Assembly: GCF_019145195.1 (NCBI RefSeq) | Contig: NZ_JAHSTW010000001.1 | Coordinates: 186,001-250,000, forward strand | Direction of reading: 5' to 3' | DNA from: Pseudomonas siliginis | Lineage (GTDB): Bacteria; Pseudomonadota; Gammaproteobacteria; Pseudomonadales; Pseudomonadaceae | Length of the DNA stretch: 64,000 nucleotides | In this document: one piece after another, positions 48,255-57,523 of the stretch | Numbering within the stretch: the stretch's first letter is position 1 | How the letters are laid out: every line of letters starts with the position of its first letter | Notes under the pieces: model-generated | What the model was told of the DNA's origin: nothing | The model's input: only the letters and a program-made list of their open reading frames with translations | The model's database searches: none | Position numbers and translations under genes: made by a program

Positions 48255-49094
48255 TTATTGGCTGGAAACGGAAGTGGTTGGCGTCGCCTGGCGAGGCGCG
48301 GGCATGAAGAACGTCACCAGTGCCAGCAGCAGATAAATCAGGTACGCGCCGAGGGTGCTGACGGTCGGCGCATCCTGATAACCGAACATGCCGGCCAGCA
48401 CTGAACCCAGCGGGCCGTCCATCGGCAGCGTCGCGCTGAAGTCGAACAGCACCGTTTGCAGGTGATTCCACAGCCCGGCTTCATGCAGCGCCTGCACCGA
48501 GTTGGCGAGAATCCCGGCGGCGACCACGAGGATGAACAATCCGGTCCACTTGAAGAATGCCGAGAGATTGAGGCGCATGCTGCCGCTGTAGATCAGGAAA
48601 CCGACAATCACCGCCAGGATCAGGCCGAGCAGGGCGCCAATCGGCGCGTCCGGGCCTTCGCTTTGCTGGAACACGGCGAGCAGGAAGAACACCGTTTCCA
48701 GGCCCTCGCGAGCGACGGCGAAGAAAACCATGGCGATCAGTGCAATCACTTGATGCCTGGATTGCGTCAGCGCTTGATCCAGCGAGGCTTGCAGCGAGTG
48801 CTTGATCGACCGCGCGACTTTGCGCATCCAGAACACCATCGAACTGAGAATGCCCACGGCGACCAGACCGACCACGCCTTCGAACAACTCCTGCTGTTTT
48901 TGCGGGAATTCAGCGCTCACCAGCTCCAGGCCACCGCCGACCAGCAGGGCAAGGGCGGCGGCGAGGAAGACGCCGATCCATACCGCTGGCATCCATTGGC
49001 CACGGCCGGTCTGCTGCAAATAACTGGCAATGATGCCGACGATAAGCGCGGCCTCGATGCCTTCGCGCAACATGATCAAAAAGGGAACGAGCAT
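48255..49094 (-). CDS. efeU: Ferrous iron permease EfeU (FTR1 family)
   Basis: This 279-residue membrane protein imports ferrous iron with EfeO and EfeB. Seven hydrophobic segments are visible. Both REGxE motifs that form the iron path are present, R10-E-G-I-E14 and R129-E-G-L-E133. It is the first gene of efeUOB-M. Tandem Fur-like sites lie 41-76 bases upstream of its start. Confidence 0.94.
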   Translation of the reverse strand: MLVPFLIMLREGIEAALIVGIIASYLQQTGRGQWMPAVWIGVFLAAALALLVGGGLELVSAEFPQKQQELFEGVVGLVAVGILSSMVFWMRKVARSIKHSLQASLDQALTQSRHQVIALIAMVFFAVAREGLETVFFLLAVFQQSEGPDAPIGALLGLILAVIVGFLIYSGSMRLNLSAFFKWTGLFILVVAAGILANSVQALHEAGLWNHLQTVLFDFSATLPMDGPLGSVLAGMFGYQDAPTVSTLGAYLIYLLLALVTFFMPAPRQATPTTSVSSQ

Positions 49095-49134
49095 TGGCTA
49101 GCCACAGCGATTTAGATAGGAGGCTAAGTTGTAA

Positions 49135-49170
49135 CATAATGACACTCATTCCCAAATGGCACTCATTGAC
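49135..49170 (-). promoter_or_regulatory. Tandem Fur-box-like sites upstream of efeU
   Basis: CATAATGACACTCATTCCC (49135-49153) matches the 19-bp Fur consensus at 14 positions. A second copy, AATGGCACTCATT, begins 17 bases later. The location in the efeU leader fits iron repression. Confidence 0.65.
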
Positions 49171-49204
49171 ATTTAGCTGAACCTTAGCTGAACAACTGTG
49201 ATTC

Positions 49205-49294
49205 CTGTGGGAGCGAGCCTGCTCGCGAATGCGGTATGCCTGTGACATTTCTTTATCTGACACACCGCGTTCGCGAGCAGGCTCGCTCCCACAT
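49205..49294. repeat. REP pair, long-spacer type
   Basis: Outward-facing REP arms lie between the divergent efeU and AraC genes. The spacer contains TGACACACCGC, shared with other copies. Confidence 0.92.
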
Positions 49295-49327
49295 TGGTCC
49301 TGCGATGACTTCAGCAGCTGGGTTAAG

Positions 49328-50383
49328 ATGCCCACCACCGAAAAACAACAAGGTTCACCTCGCTCCATGGCAGAAAAAGACACCATTGCCATTCAACTGG
49401 TGCGCGAAGCGCTGCTGCAGAGTTGTGCCCCGGGTGCGGCAACGGATGAGGCGTTGACCAAGGTCGGCATCGATCCGGCTTTGTTAGCGGCCGATGAGGG
49501 CAGGGTGCCGGCCTCGCAATACGCCAGACTCTGGCGCCTGCTGGCACGACGCGGTGATGACGAGTTCTTCGGCATGGACCCGCGCCCGCTCAAATCCGGC
49601 AGCCTGGCGTTTTTGTGTCGCAGCGCCATGGCGCAACCGACGCTGGCGGCGGCGCTGGATACCGGTCTGACGTTCCTGTCGCTGATGCTGGAAAAACTGC
49701 CGGCGCAACTGGTGCATCAGCAGAGCCTTGCAGAAATCGTCCTGCTCGAAGACGACGCCGCGCCGCGCCGCGCCTTTACCTATTTCACTTACTGGATGAT
49801 CGTGCACGGCGTCGCGTGCTGGCTGGCCGGGCGGCGGATTCCGATTCTGGCGATTGAACTGCGCTGCGCCGAACCGGACTTTACCGACGACTATCGGGTG
49901 ATGTTTTCGGAAAACCTGCGCTTCGAACGTCCGCGAACACGAATGATCTTTTCCGCCGATTGCCTCGATCTGCCGATCAAGCGCAGCGCCGAAGAGCTGA
50001 AACGCTTTCTGGCCCAGGCGCCAGCGAACATTCTGGTCAAGTACCGCGACCCCGACAGCCTCGCCAGCCGGATCAAGCAGGATCTGCGGCAGCTGCCCGC
50101 CGAGCAATGGCCGGAAACCGAGGCGCTGGCCCAGCAACTGTGCATGTCCGCGTCGACATTACGCCGGCGTCTGGCTGAGGAAGGGCAGACCTATCAGGGC
50201 CTCAAGGACAGTGTGCGCAAAGAGCTGGCGATCACCTGGCTGGCAGAGCCCTCGATCAGTTTCGTCGAGATTGCTGCACGGCTGGGTTTTGCTGATGCCA
50301 GTTCGTTCTACAAAGCGTTTCGCAAGTGGTCCGGGTCGAATCCGGGGCATTACCGGACGCTGATCCTCAATGAGGTGGTCTGA
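49328..50383 (+). CDS. AraC-family regulator of acyl-CoA genes
   Basis: The regulator has 351 residues from the ATG at 49328, or 338 from the ATG at 49367; both have weak binding sites. The first 210 residues form the Arabinose_bd-type effector domain (DPRPLKSGSLAFLCRSAM; ELRCAEPDFTDDYRVMFSENL). The C-terminal 90 residues carry two helix-turn-helix motifs (AQQLCMSASTLRRRLAEEG; VEIAARLGFADASSFYKAFRKW). It stands directly upstream of five acyl-CoA catabolic genes in the same direction and is their probable activator. Confidence 0.86.
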   Translation: MPTTEKQQGSPRSMAEKDTIAIQLVREALLQSCAPGAATDEALTKVGIDPALLAADEGRVPASQYARLWRLLARRGDDEFFGMDPRPLKSGSLAFLCRSAMAQPTLAAALDTGLTFLSLMLEKLPAQLVHQQSLAEIVLLEDDAAPRRAFTYFTYWMIVHGVACWLAGRRIPILAIELRCAEPDFTDDYRVMFSENLRFERPRTRMIFSADCLDLPIKRSAEELKRFLAQAPANILVKYRDPDSLASRIKQDLRQLPAEQWPETEALAQQLCMSASTLRRRLAEEGQTYQGLKDSVRKELAITWLAEPSISFVEIAARLGFADASSFYKAFRKWSGSNPGHYRTLILNEVV

Positions 50384-50390
50384 CCCTACG

Positions 50391-50415
50391 CCTTCGCGAG
50401 CAGGCTCGCTCCCAC
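50391..50415. repeat. Single REP element
   Basis: One arm, CCTTCGCGAGCAGGCTCGCT followed by CCCAC, follows the AraC gene with no partner. Confidence 0.85.
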
Positions 50416-50567
50416 CCAGGGCCGCGTGACCATTCCCCTTAAAAGGCTTGGCCAAACCAGTCAGCCACTTTGATAACTTTGACCATTGCCCCAAGCCCCG
50501 CGCGGCGCGACTATCCCTGTGTTGTTTACGGTTCCCAGCCTAATAAAAACACCGAGGGATTCTGGCA

Positions 50568-52232
50568 ATGCGCGATTACTTGTCTGCCACCGAACAGTTC
50601 AACTATCAGCACACCGTCGATGCATCGCTCAGCGGCACGCTCGCTGCGCTCAACGCCTGCGTGGAATGTTGCGACCGCCATGCCTTGCCCGGGCGCATTG
50701 CGTTGTTCTGGGAAGGTCGCGACGGCTCAAGTGCGACTTACACCTTCACTGATCTGCAAGACAAAGCCGCGCGTTTCGCCAATTTCCTCCTCGCCCAGGG
50801 CGTGCAGAAGGGCGATAAAGTCGCCGGCCTGCTGCCGCGCAACGTCGAATTACTCATCACTGTGCTCGCCACCTGGCGCATCGGCGCGGTGTATCAGCCG
50901 CTATTCACTGCATTCGGGCCGAAAGCTCTTGAACATCGCCTGAACAGTTCCGGGGCTAAAATCGTGGTCACCGACGCGGTCAATCGGCCCAAGCTCAATG
51001 AAGTCAGCGCATGCCCGACCATCGTCACCGTTGGTGGCGCCAAAGGTCAGGGCATTGTTCGTGGTGATTTCAGTTTCTGGGCTGAGCTGGCCAACTATTC
51101 CGATGTCTGCGAGCCGGTATTGCTGACCGGCGAAGACCCGTTCCTGCTGATGTTCACCTCGGGCACCACGGGGCCGGCGAAAGCGCTGTCAGTGCCGCTC
51201 AAAGCCATCGTCGCTTTCCAGAGCTACACCCGTGATGCGGTGGACCTGCGCCCCGAAGACGCGTTCTGGAACGTCGCCGATCCGGGCTGGGCCTATGGCA
51301 TCTATTTCGGCGTGACCGGGCCGTTGGCGCTGGGCCACCCGATTACCTTCTACGATGGCCCGTTCACCCTCGAAAGCACCTGCCGGGTGATCAACAAATA
51401 CGCCATCACCAATCTCACCGGCTCGCCCACTGCCTATCGTTTGCTGATTGCCGGTGGCGAGGAGTTCGCCAGATCGATCAAGGGCAAACTGCGCATCGTC
51501 AGCAGCGCCGGTGAGCCGCTGAACCCGGAAGTGATCCGCTGGTTCGCCGACAACCTCGACGTGGTCATCCACGACCATTACGGCCAGACCGAACTGGGCA
51601 TGGTGCTGTGCAACCACCACGGCCTCGAGCACCCGGTGCATGTCGGCGCCGCTGGTTTCGCTTCGCCGGGCCATCGCATCGTCGTGCTCGATGAGCAGTA
51701 CAACGAACTCGGCGTCGGTCAGCCGGGCATTCTTGCCATCGACCGCCCGCAGTCGCCGATGTGCTGGTTCGGTGGCTACGAAGGCGCGCCGACCAAGGCC
51801 TTCGTCGGCAACTACTATCTAAGCGGCGACACCGTGGAGTGGAACCCGGACGGCAGCATCAGCTTCGTCGGCCGCAGTGATGATGTGATCACTACTTCGG
51901 GCTACCGCGTCGGCCCGTTCGACGTGGAAAGTGCCCTGATCGAACACCCGGCCGTGATCGAAGCGGCGGTCGTCGGCAAACCCGACCCGGAACGCACCGA
52001 ACTGGTCAAAGCCTTTGTCGTGCTGAGCGCGCAGTACCGCGCCGCGCCGGAGTTGGCCGAAGAACTGCGCCAACACGTGCGCAAGCGTCTGGCCGCGCAT
52101 TCGTACCCGCGTGAAATCGAATTTGTCAGCGAATTGCCCAAAACCCCGAGTGGCAAATTGCAGCGCTTTATCTTGCGCAACCAGGAAATCGCCAAGGCTC
52201 AAGAGGCCGCGGCGCACAACGTTTCAGCTTGA
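50568..52232 (+). CDS. Acyl-CoA synthetase (AMP-forming)
   Basis: This 554-residue ANL-family enzyme activates a carboxylic acid to acyl-CoA. GAGG lies nine bases before the ATG. The AMP-binding P-loop reads FTSGTTGPAK, the adenylate motif YGQTELG, the hinge-region aspartate GRSDDVITTSGYRVGP and the catalytic lysine PSGKLQRF. The set resembles medium- and branched-chain acyl-CoA synthetases. It starts a five-gene unit (synthetase, SDR, thiolase, dehydrogenase, hydratase), so the acid is probably a branched short-chain acid. Confidence 0.88.
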   Translation: MRDYLSATEQFNYQHTVDASLSGTLAALNACVECCDRHALPGRIALFWEGRDGSSATYTFTDLQDKAARFANFLLAQGVQKGDKVAGLLPRNVELLITVLATWRIGAVYQPLFTAFGPKALEHRLNSSGAKIVVTDAVNRPKLNEVSACPTIVTVGGAKGQGIVRGDFSFWAELANYSDVCEPVLLTGEDPFLLMFTSGTTGPAKALSVPLKAIVAFQSYTRDAVDLRPEDAFWNVADPGWAYGIYFGVTGPLALGHPITFYDGPFTLESTCRVINKYAITNLTGSPTAYRLLIAGGEEFARSIKGKLRIVSSAGEPLNPEVIRWFADNLDVVIHDHYGQTELGMVLCNHHGLEHPVHVGAAGFASPGHRIVVLDEQYNELGVGQPGILAIDRPQSPMCWFGGYEGAPTKAFVGNYYLSGDTVEWNPDGSISFVGRSDDVITTSGYRVGPFDVESALIEHPAVIEAAVVGKPDPERTELVKAFVVLSAQYRAAPELAEELRQHVRKRLAAHSYPREIEFVSELPKTPSGKLQRFILRNQEIAKAQEAAAHNVSA

Positions 52233-52250
52233 ATCCAAGGAAACACCGTC

Positions 52251-53012
52251 ATGCAGATTGAGAACAAGGTTTTTATCGTCACCGGCGGCGCCTCCGGCCT
52301 TGGTGCCGCCAGCGCTGAATTGCTGGTCAGTGCCGGCGCCAAAGTCATGCTGGTCGACATGAACGCCGAAGCCGTCGCCGCTCAGGCTCAGCGCCTGGGT
52401 GCGCAAAGTGTAGTTGCCGACATCAGCAATGAAGCCGCCGCCGAAGCCGCTGTGCAGGCGACCGTTGCCGCGTTTGGCAGCGTCAATGGCCTGGTCAATT
52501 GCGCCGGCATCGTCCGTGGCGAAAAAATCCTCGGCAAGAACGGCCCGCACGCACTCAGCAGCTTCGCGCAGGTGATCAACGTCAACCTGATAGGCAGTTT
52601 CAACATGCTGCGCCTCGCCGCTGCGGCGATTGCCGAAAGCGAAGCCAATGCTGAAGGTGAGCGCGGAGTAATCATCAACACCGCCTCGGTCGCAGCGTTC
52701 GACGGTCAGATCGGCCAGGCTGCGTACTCGGCATCCAAAGGCGCGATCGCCAGCCTGACCCTGCCAGCCGCCCGCGAACTGGCGCGCTTCGGCATCCGCG
52801 TGATGACCATCGCACCGGGCATTTTCGAAACGCCGATGATGGCCGGCATGACCCCGGAAGTGCGCGATTCGCTGGCCTCGGGTGTGCCATTCCCGCCGCG
52901 TCTGGGCAAGCCTGCCGAATATGCCGCGCTGGTGCGCCACATCATCGAAAACAGCATGCTCAATGGCGAGGTGATCCGTCTCGACGGCGCCTTGCGCATG
53001 GCCGCCAAGTAA
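52251..53012 (+). CDS. SDR 3-hydroxyacyl-CoA dehydrogenase, HSD17B10-like
   Basis: This 253-residue NAD-dependent short-chain dehydrogenase has TGGASGLG (11-18), the catalytic serine in NTASVAAF, Tyr-x-x-x-Lys in YSASKG and [10 protein letters not shown]. This C-terminal wording is typical of type II 3-hydroxyacyl-CoA dehydrogenases, which oxidise 2-methyl-3-hydroxybutyryl-CoA in isoleucine breakdown. It lies 18 bases after the synthetase. Confidence 0.9.
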   Translation: MQIENKVFIVTGGASGLGAASAELLVSAGAKVMLVDMNAEAVAAQAQRLGAQSVVADISNEAAAEAAVQATVAAFGSVNGLVNCAGIVRGEKILGKNGPHALSSFAQVINVNLIGSFNMLRLAAAAIAESEANAEGERGVIINTASVAAFDGQIGQAAYSASKGAIASLTLPAARELARFGIRVMTIAPGIFETPMMAGMTPEVRDSLASGVPFPPRLGKPAEYAALVRHIIENSMLNGEVIRLDGALRMAAK

Positions 53013-53024
53013 GGAGGATTAGTC

Positions 53025-54218
53025 ATGACTATGTCCAACGATCCGATTGTTATCGTCAGCGCTGTCCGCACACCGATGGGCGGTTTTCAGGGCGAGTTGA
53101 AAAGCCTTACCGCACCGCAACTCGGCGCGGCGGCAATCCAGGCTGCGGTCGAACGCGCCGGTGTCGCCAGTGATGCGGTTGATGAAGTGCTGTTTGGTTG
53201 CGTACTGCCCGCCGGCCTCGGCCAGGCGCCGGCACGTCAGGCTGCGCTGGGTGCCGGGCTGGATAAATCGACGCGCTGCACCACGGTCAACAAGATGTGC
53301 GGCTCGGGCATGCAGACCACCATCATGGCCCACGACATGCTGCTTGCCGGCAGTGCCGACGTGGTGATCGCCGGCGGCATGGAAAGCATGTCCAACTCGC
53401 CGTACCTGCTCGATCGCGCCCGCGCCGGCTATCGCATGGGCCATGGCCGCGTGCTCGATTCGATGTTTCTCGACGGCCTCGAAGACGCCTACGACAAGGG
53501 CCGCCTGATGGGCACCTTCGCCGAGGATTGCGCCGAGGCCAACAGCTTCAGCCGCGAGGCGCAGGACGCTTTCGCCATTGCCTCGACCACCCGCGCGCAA
53601 CAGGCGATCAAGGACGGCAGCTTCAAGGACGAAATCGTCCCGCTGACGGTGACCGTCGGCAAAGAGCAGGTAGTGATCAGCAACGATGAACAGCCGCCAA
53701 AAGCCAAACTCGACAAAGTCGCCTCGCTGAAACCGGCGTTCCGCGACGGCGGCACGGTCACCGCAGCCAACTCCAGCTCGATTTCCGACGGCGCGGCGGC
53801 GCTGGTGCTGATGCGCCAGTCCCACGCGCAGCAACTGGGCCTCAAGCCGCTGGCGGTGATTCATGGGCATGCTGCGTTCGCTGATACCCCTGGGCTGTTT
53901 CCCACCGCACCGATTGGCGCGATCAAGAAACTGGTGAAGAAGACCGGTTGGACGCTGGATCAGGTAGATCTGTTTGAAGTGAACGAAGCGTTTGCCGTGG
54001 TCGGCATGGCGGCGATGACGCACCTGGAGATTTCTCACGACAAGCTCAATGTGCACGGTGGCGCCTGCGCGCTGGGCCATCCGATCGGCGCATCAGGGGC
54101 GCGGATTCTGGTGACGTTGCTCGCGGCTTTGCGGCAGAAACAGCTCAAGCGCGGCATTGCAGCGATCTGCATTGGCGGCGGCGAAGCCACGGCCATGGCT
54201 GTGGAATGCGTTTACTGA
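53025..54218 (+). CDS. Acetyl-CoA acetyltransferase (thiolase)
   Basis: This 397-residue thiolase has the acyl-enzyme cysteine in NKMCGSGMQT (near residue 90), the His in VNEAFAV and GGACALGHPIGASGAR, and the second cysteine in CIGGGEATAM. In isoleucine catabolism it would split 2-methylacetoacetyl-CoA to acetyl-CoA and propionyl-CoA. It follows the SDR gene by 12 bases with AAGGAGG upstream. Confidence 0.92.
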   Translation: MTMSNDPIVIVSAVRTPMGGFQGELKSLTAPQLGAAAIQAAVERAGVASDAVDEVLFGCVLPAGLGQAPARQAALGAGLDKSTRCTTVNKMCGSGMQTTIMAHDMLLAGSADVVIAGGMESMSNSPYLLDRARAGYRMGHGRVLDSMFLDGLEDAYDKGRLMGTFAEDCAEANSFSREAQDAFAIASTTRAQQAIKDGSFKDEIVPLTVTVGKEQVVISNDEQPPKAKLDKVASLKPAFRDGGTVTAANSSSISDGAAALVLMRQSHAQQLGLKPLAVIHGHAAFADTPGLFPTAPIGAIKKLVKKTGWTLDQVDLFEVNEAFAVVGMAAMTHLEISHDKLNVHGGACALGHPIGASGARILVTLLAALRQKQLKRGIAAICIGGGEATAMAVECVY

Positions 54219-54235
54219 AGGCATCACCGATCAAC

Positions 54236-54324
54236 TGTGGGAGCGAGCCTGCTCGCGAAGACGTCGTTTCAGCCAGCACATGCGTGACTGACACACCGCT
54301 TTCGCGAGCAGGCTCGCTCCCACA
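54236..54324. repeat. REP pair, long-spacer type, inside the operon
   Basis: Outward-facing REP arms lie between the thiolase and dehydrogenase genes, which are on the same strand. The spacer contains TGACACACCGC. Confidence 0.93.
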
Positions 54325-54360
54325 GAGTTCAATGTCGTACTCAGATTTCAAGGAATCACC

Positions 54361-55488
54361 ATGATCCCCAACGAAGACCAGACCCAGATCCGCGACATGG
54401 CCCGGCAGTTTGCCGAGGAACGGCTCAAGCCGTTCGCCGCCGAGTGGGATCGCGAGCACCGTTTCCCCAGGGAAGCCATCGCCGAGATGGCTGAGCTGGG
54501 CTTTTTCGGCATGCTCGTGCCGGAGCAATGGGGCGGCTGTGACACCGGCTACCTCGCGTACGCCATGGCTCTGGAAGAAATCGCCGCCGGCGACGGTGCG
54601 TGCTCGACGATCATGAGCGTGCACAACTCGGTCGGCTGCGTGCCGATTCTCAAGTTCGGCAATGATGACCAGCGCGAGCGCTTCCTCAAACCATTGGCCA
54701 GCGGCGCCATGCTCGGCGCCTTCGCCCTCACCGAACCCCAGGCCGGTTCCGATGCCAGCAGCCTGAAAACCCGCGCGCGGCTGGACGGCGATCACTACGT
54801 GCTCAACGGTTGCAAACAGTTCATCACCTCCGGGCAGAACGCCGGCATCGTGATCGTGTTTGCCGTGACCGACCCGAGCGCCGGCAAACGCGGGATCAGC
54901 GCGTTTATCGTGCCGACCGACTCGCCGGGCTACAAAGTCGCGCGGGTCGAAGACAAACTCGGCCAGCACGCGTCCGACACCTGCCAGATTCTCTTCGAGG
55001 ATGTGAAAGTGCCGGTCGCCAACCGCCTCGGCGAGGAGGGCGAGGGCTACAAGATCGCCTTGGCCAACCTCGAAGGCGGCCGCGTCGGTATCGCCTCGCA
55101 AGCCGTCGGCATGGCCCGCGCCGCGTTCGAAGCCGCCCGTGATTACGCCCGCGAGCGTGACACCTTCGGCAAGCCGATCATCGAGCATCAGGCCGTGGCG
55201 TTCCGCTTGGCGGACATGGCCACGCAAATTGCCGTCGCCCGGCAGATGGTGCATTACGCCGCAGCCTTGCGCGACAGCGGCCAACCGGCGCTGGTCGAGG
55301 CGTCGATGGCCAAGCTGTTCGCCTCGGAAATGGCCGAGAAGGTCTGTTCCATGGCCTTGCAAACCCTCGGCGGTTACGGTTACCTCAACGACTTCCCGCT
55401 GGAACGCATCTACCGCGACGTGCGCGTCTGCCAGATCTACGAAGGCACCAGCGACATTCAGCGCATGGTCATTTCGCGCAATCTCTGA
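54361..55488 (+). CDS. Acyl-CoA dehydrogenase
   Basis: This 375-residue FAD enzyme has [47 protein letters not shown] and the C-terminal catalytic-Glu motif [15 protein letters not shown]. It is most like short/branched-chain acyl-CoA dehydrogenases. In the operon it would oxidise 2-methylbutyryl-CoA to tiglyl-CoA. It is separated from the thiolase by a REPIN but is in the same direction, 16 bases before the hydratase. Confidence 0.9.
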   Translation: MIPNEDQTQIRDMARQFAEERLKPFAAEWDREHRFPREAIAEMAELGFFGMLVPEQWGGCDTGYLAYAMALEEIAAGDGACSTIMSVHNSVGCVPILKFGNDDQRERFLKPLASGAMLGAFALTEPQAGSDASSLKTRARLDGDHYVLNGCKQFITSGQNAGIVIVFAVTDPSAGKRGISAFIVPTDSPGYKVARVEDKLGQHASDTCQILFEDVKVPVANRLGEEGEGYKIALANLEGGRVGIASQAVGMARAAFEAARDYARERDTFGKPIIEHQAVAFRLADMATQIAVARQMVHYAAALRDSGQPALVEASMAKLFASEMAEKVCSMALQTLGGYGYLNDFPLERIYRDVRVCQIYEGTSDIQRMVISRNL

Positions 55489-55503
55489 CAAGGAATTTTA
55501 TTC

Positions 55504-56277
55504 ATGACTTACGAAACGATTCTGCTGGAAACCCGCGACCGCGTCGGCCTGATCACCCTCAATCGGCCGCAGGCACTGAACGCGTTGAACGCGCAACTGG
55601 TCAGCGAAGTGAACCACGCGCTCGATACGCTGGAAGCCGATGCGCACATTGGCTGCATCGTCCTCACCGGTTCGAAAAAAGCTTTCGCCGCTGGCGCCGA
55701 CATCAAGGAAATGGCTGAGCTGACCTATCCGCAGATCTACATGGACGATCTGTTCAGCGACAGCGATCGCGTGGCCAACCGGCGCAAGCCGATCATCGCC
55801 GCGGTCAATGGTTTTGCCCTCGGCGGCGGCTGTGAACTGGCGCTGATGTGCGACTTCATTCTGGCTGGCGACAACGCCAGATTCGGCCAGCCGGAAATCA
55901 ACCTCGGCGTGCTGCCGGGCATGGGCGGCACCCAGCGCCTGACCCGCGCCGTGGGCAAAGCCAAAGCCATGGAAATGTGCCTGAGCGGACGCATGATCGA
56001 CGCGGTAGAAGCCGAGCGCTGCGGCATCGTCGCGCGGATCGTGCCGAGCGATGAGCTGCTTGATGAGGCGCTGAAAGTCGCAGCGGTGATCGCCGGCAAG
56101 TCACTGCCGATTGCGATGATGATCAAGGAGAGCGTCAACCGCGCGTTCGAGGTCAACCTGACCGAGGGTGTGCGTTTCGAGCGGCGGGTGTTCCATGCCG
56201 CGTTTGCGACGCAGGATCAGAAGGAAGGGATGGCGGCGTTTATTGCCAAGCGTGAGGCTGCATTTCAAGGCAAATAG
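55504..56277 (+). CDS. Enoyl-CoA hydratase
   Basis: This 257-residue crotonase has oxyanion motifs AAGADIKEM and [16 protein letters not shown], both catalytic glutamates ([18 protein letters not shown]) and normal length. It would hydrate tiglyl-CoA, giving the substrate of the SDR enzyme. It is the last gene of the unit and converges with the valine-type genes across a REPIN. Confidence 0.92.
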   Translation: MTYETILLETRDRVGLITLNRPQALNALNAQLVSEVNHALDTLEADAHIGCIVLTGSKKAFAAGADIKEMAELTYPQIYMDDLFSDSDRVANRRKPIIAAVNGFALGGGCELALMCDFILAGDNARFGQPEINLGVLPGMGGTQRLTRAVGKAKAMEMCLSGRMIDAVEAERCGIVARIVPSDELLDEALKVAAVIAGKSLPIAMMIKESVNRAFEVNLTEGVRFERRVFHAAFATQDQKEGMAAFIAKREAAFQGK

Positions 56278-56296
56278 ATGCGGTGCCTAAGCTGAC

Positions 56297-56366
56297 GCTT
56301 TCGCGAGCAGGCTCGCTCCCACAGGATCTGCACCGTCCCATGTGGAAGCGAGCCTGCTCGCGAAGC
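56297..56366. repeat. REP pair, short-spacer type
   Basis: Inward-facing arms (one with GTGGAAGCGAGCC) lie between the convergent hydratase and dehydrogenase genes. Confidence 0.9.
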
Positions 56367-56368
56367 TT

Positions 56369-57520
56369 TTACAACTGATAGTTCTTCAAATCCCGCGCAA
56401 TCACCATCCGCTGTATCTCGCTCGACCCTTCATAGATCTGAGTAATCCGCGCGTCGCGGTAGTACTTCTCGACCGGGTAATCTTCCAGATAGCCATAGCC
56501 GCCATGAATCTGGATCGCCGACGAACAGACCTTCTCGGCCATTTCCGAAGCGAACAGCTTGGCCTGCGAAGCCTCGGACAAACACGGTTTGCCCGCCGTT
56601 CTCAACCGTGCTGCATGGAGGATCAGCAACCGCGCGGCGTTGATCTGCATGTGCATGTCAGCCAGCAGATTGGCGATGCTCTGGTGCTCGATGATTGGCT
56701 TGTCGAATTGCACCCGGTCTTTCGAATAAGCCAGCGCCGCTTCAAAAGCCGCCCGGGCGATGCCCAACGCTTGCGCGGCGATGCCGATGCGTCCGCCTTC
56801 AAGGTTGGACAGGGCAATCGCCAGGCCCTTGCCGCGCTCGCCGAGCAGATTGGCCTCGGGGATGCTGCAGTTGTTCAGCGTCACCGCGCAGGTATCGGAA
56901 GCGCGGATGCCCATTTTGTGTTCGGTGCGATCGACGATGAAACCCGGCGTGTCGGTCGGTACCAGAAACGCCGACAGGCCTTTCTTGCCCAATTCCGGAT
57001 CGGTTACCGCGAAAACGATCGCCAGTTTCGCCCGTTTGCCATTGCTGACAAATTGCTTGGCGCCGTTGATCACCCACTGGCCGTCGCGCAGTTCGGCGCG
57101 GGTGCGCAGGTTGTGCGCTTCGGAACCGGCCTGGGGCTCGGTCAGGCAGAAGCAACCGATGGTCTGCCCACTGGCCAGATCGGCCAGCCAGGTCTGTTTC
57201 TGTTCGTCGCTGCCGTAGTTGAGCACCGGGCCGCAGCCGACCGAGTTGTGAATGCTCATGAACGCGCCGGTCGCGCCATCGCCGGCAGAGATTTCCTCAA
57301 CCGCCAGCGCATAGGCAACGTAATCGACGTAGGTGCCGCCCCATTCCTCCGGCACAACCATGCCGAGCAGGCCCAGCTCACCCATCTTCGCCACCAGCGC
57401 GTCGTCGATCCAGCCGGCCTTTTCCCAGGCCTGGGCGTGGGGCGCGATTTCGCCACGGGCAAAATCCCGGGCCATGTCGCGGATCATCACTTGTTCTTCA
57501 GTCAGTTCGAGATCGTGCAT
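56369..57520 (-). CDS. Acyl-CoA dehydrogenase, isobutyryl-CoA type
   Basis: The 383-residue FAD enzyme has [55 protein letters not shown] and [18 protein letters not shown]. It starts three bases after the stop of the hydroxyisobutyryl-CoA hydrolase-like gene, so they form one operon. The pairing with that gene points to isobutyryl-CoA (valine) oxidation, though other branched acyl-CoAs are possible. Confidence 0.88.
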   Translation of the reverse strand: MHDLELTEEQVMIRDMARDFARGEIAPHAQAWEKAGWIDDALVAKMGELGLLGMVVPEEWGGTYVDYVAYALAVEEISAGDGATGAFMSIHNSVGCGPVLNYGSDEQKQTWLADLASGQTIGCFCLTEPQAGSEAHNLRTRAELRDGQWVINGAKQFVSNGKRAKLAIVFAVTDPELGKKGLSAFLVPTDTPGFIVDRTEHKMGIRASDTCAVTLNNCSIPEANLLGERGKGLAIALSNLEGGRIGIAAQALGIARAAFEAALAYSKDRVQFDKPIIEHQSIANLLADMHMQINAARLLILHAARLRTAGKPCLSEASQAKLFASEMAEKVCSSAIQIHGGYGYLEDYPVEKYYRDARITQIYEGSSEIQRMVIARDLKNYQL

Positions 57521-57523
57521 GAC

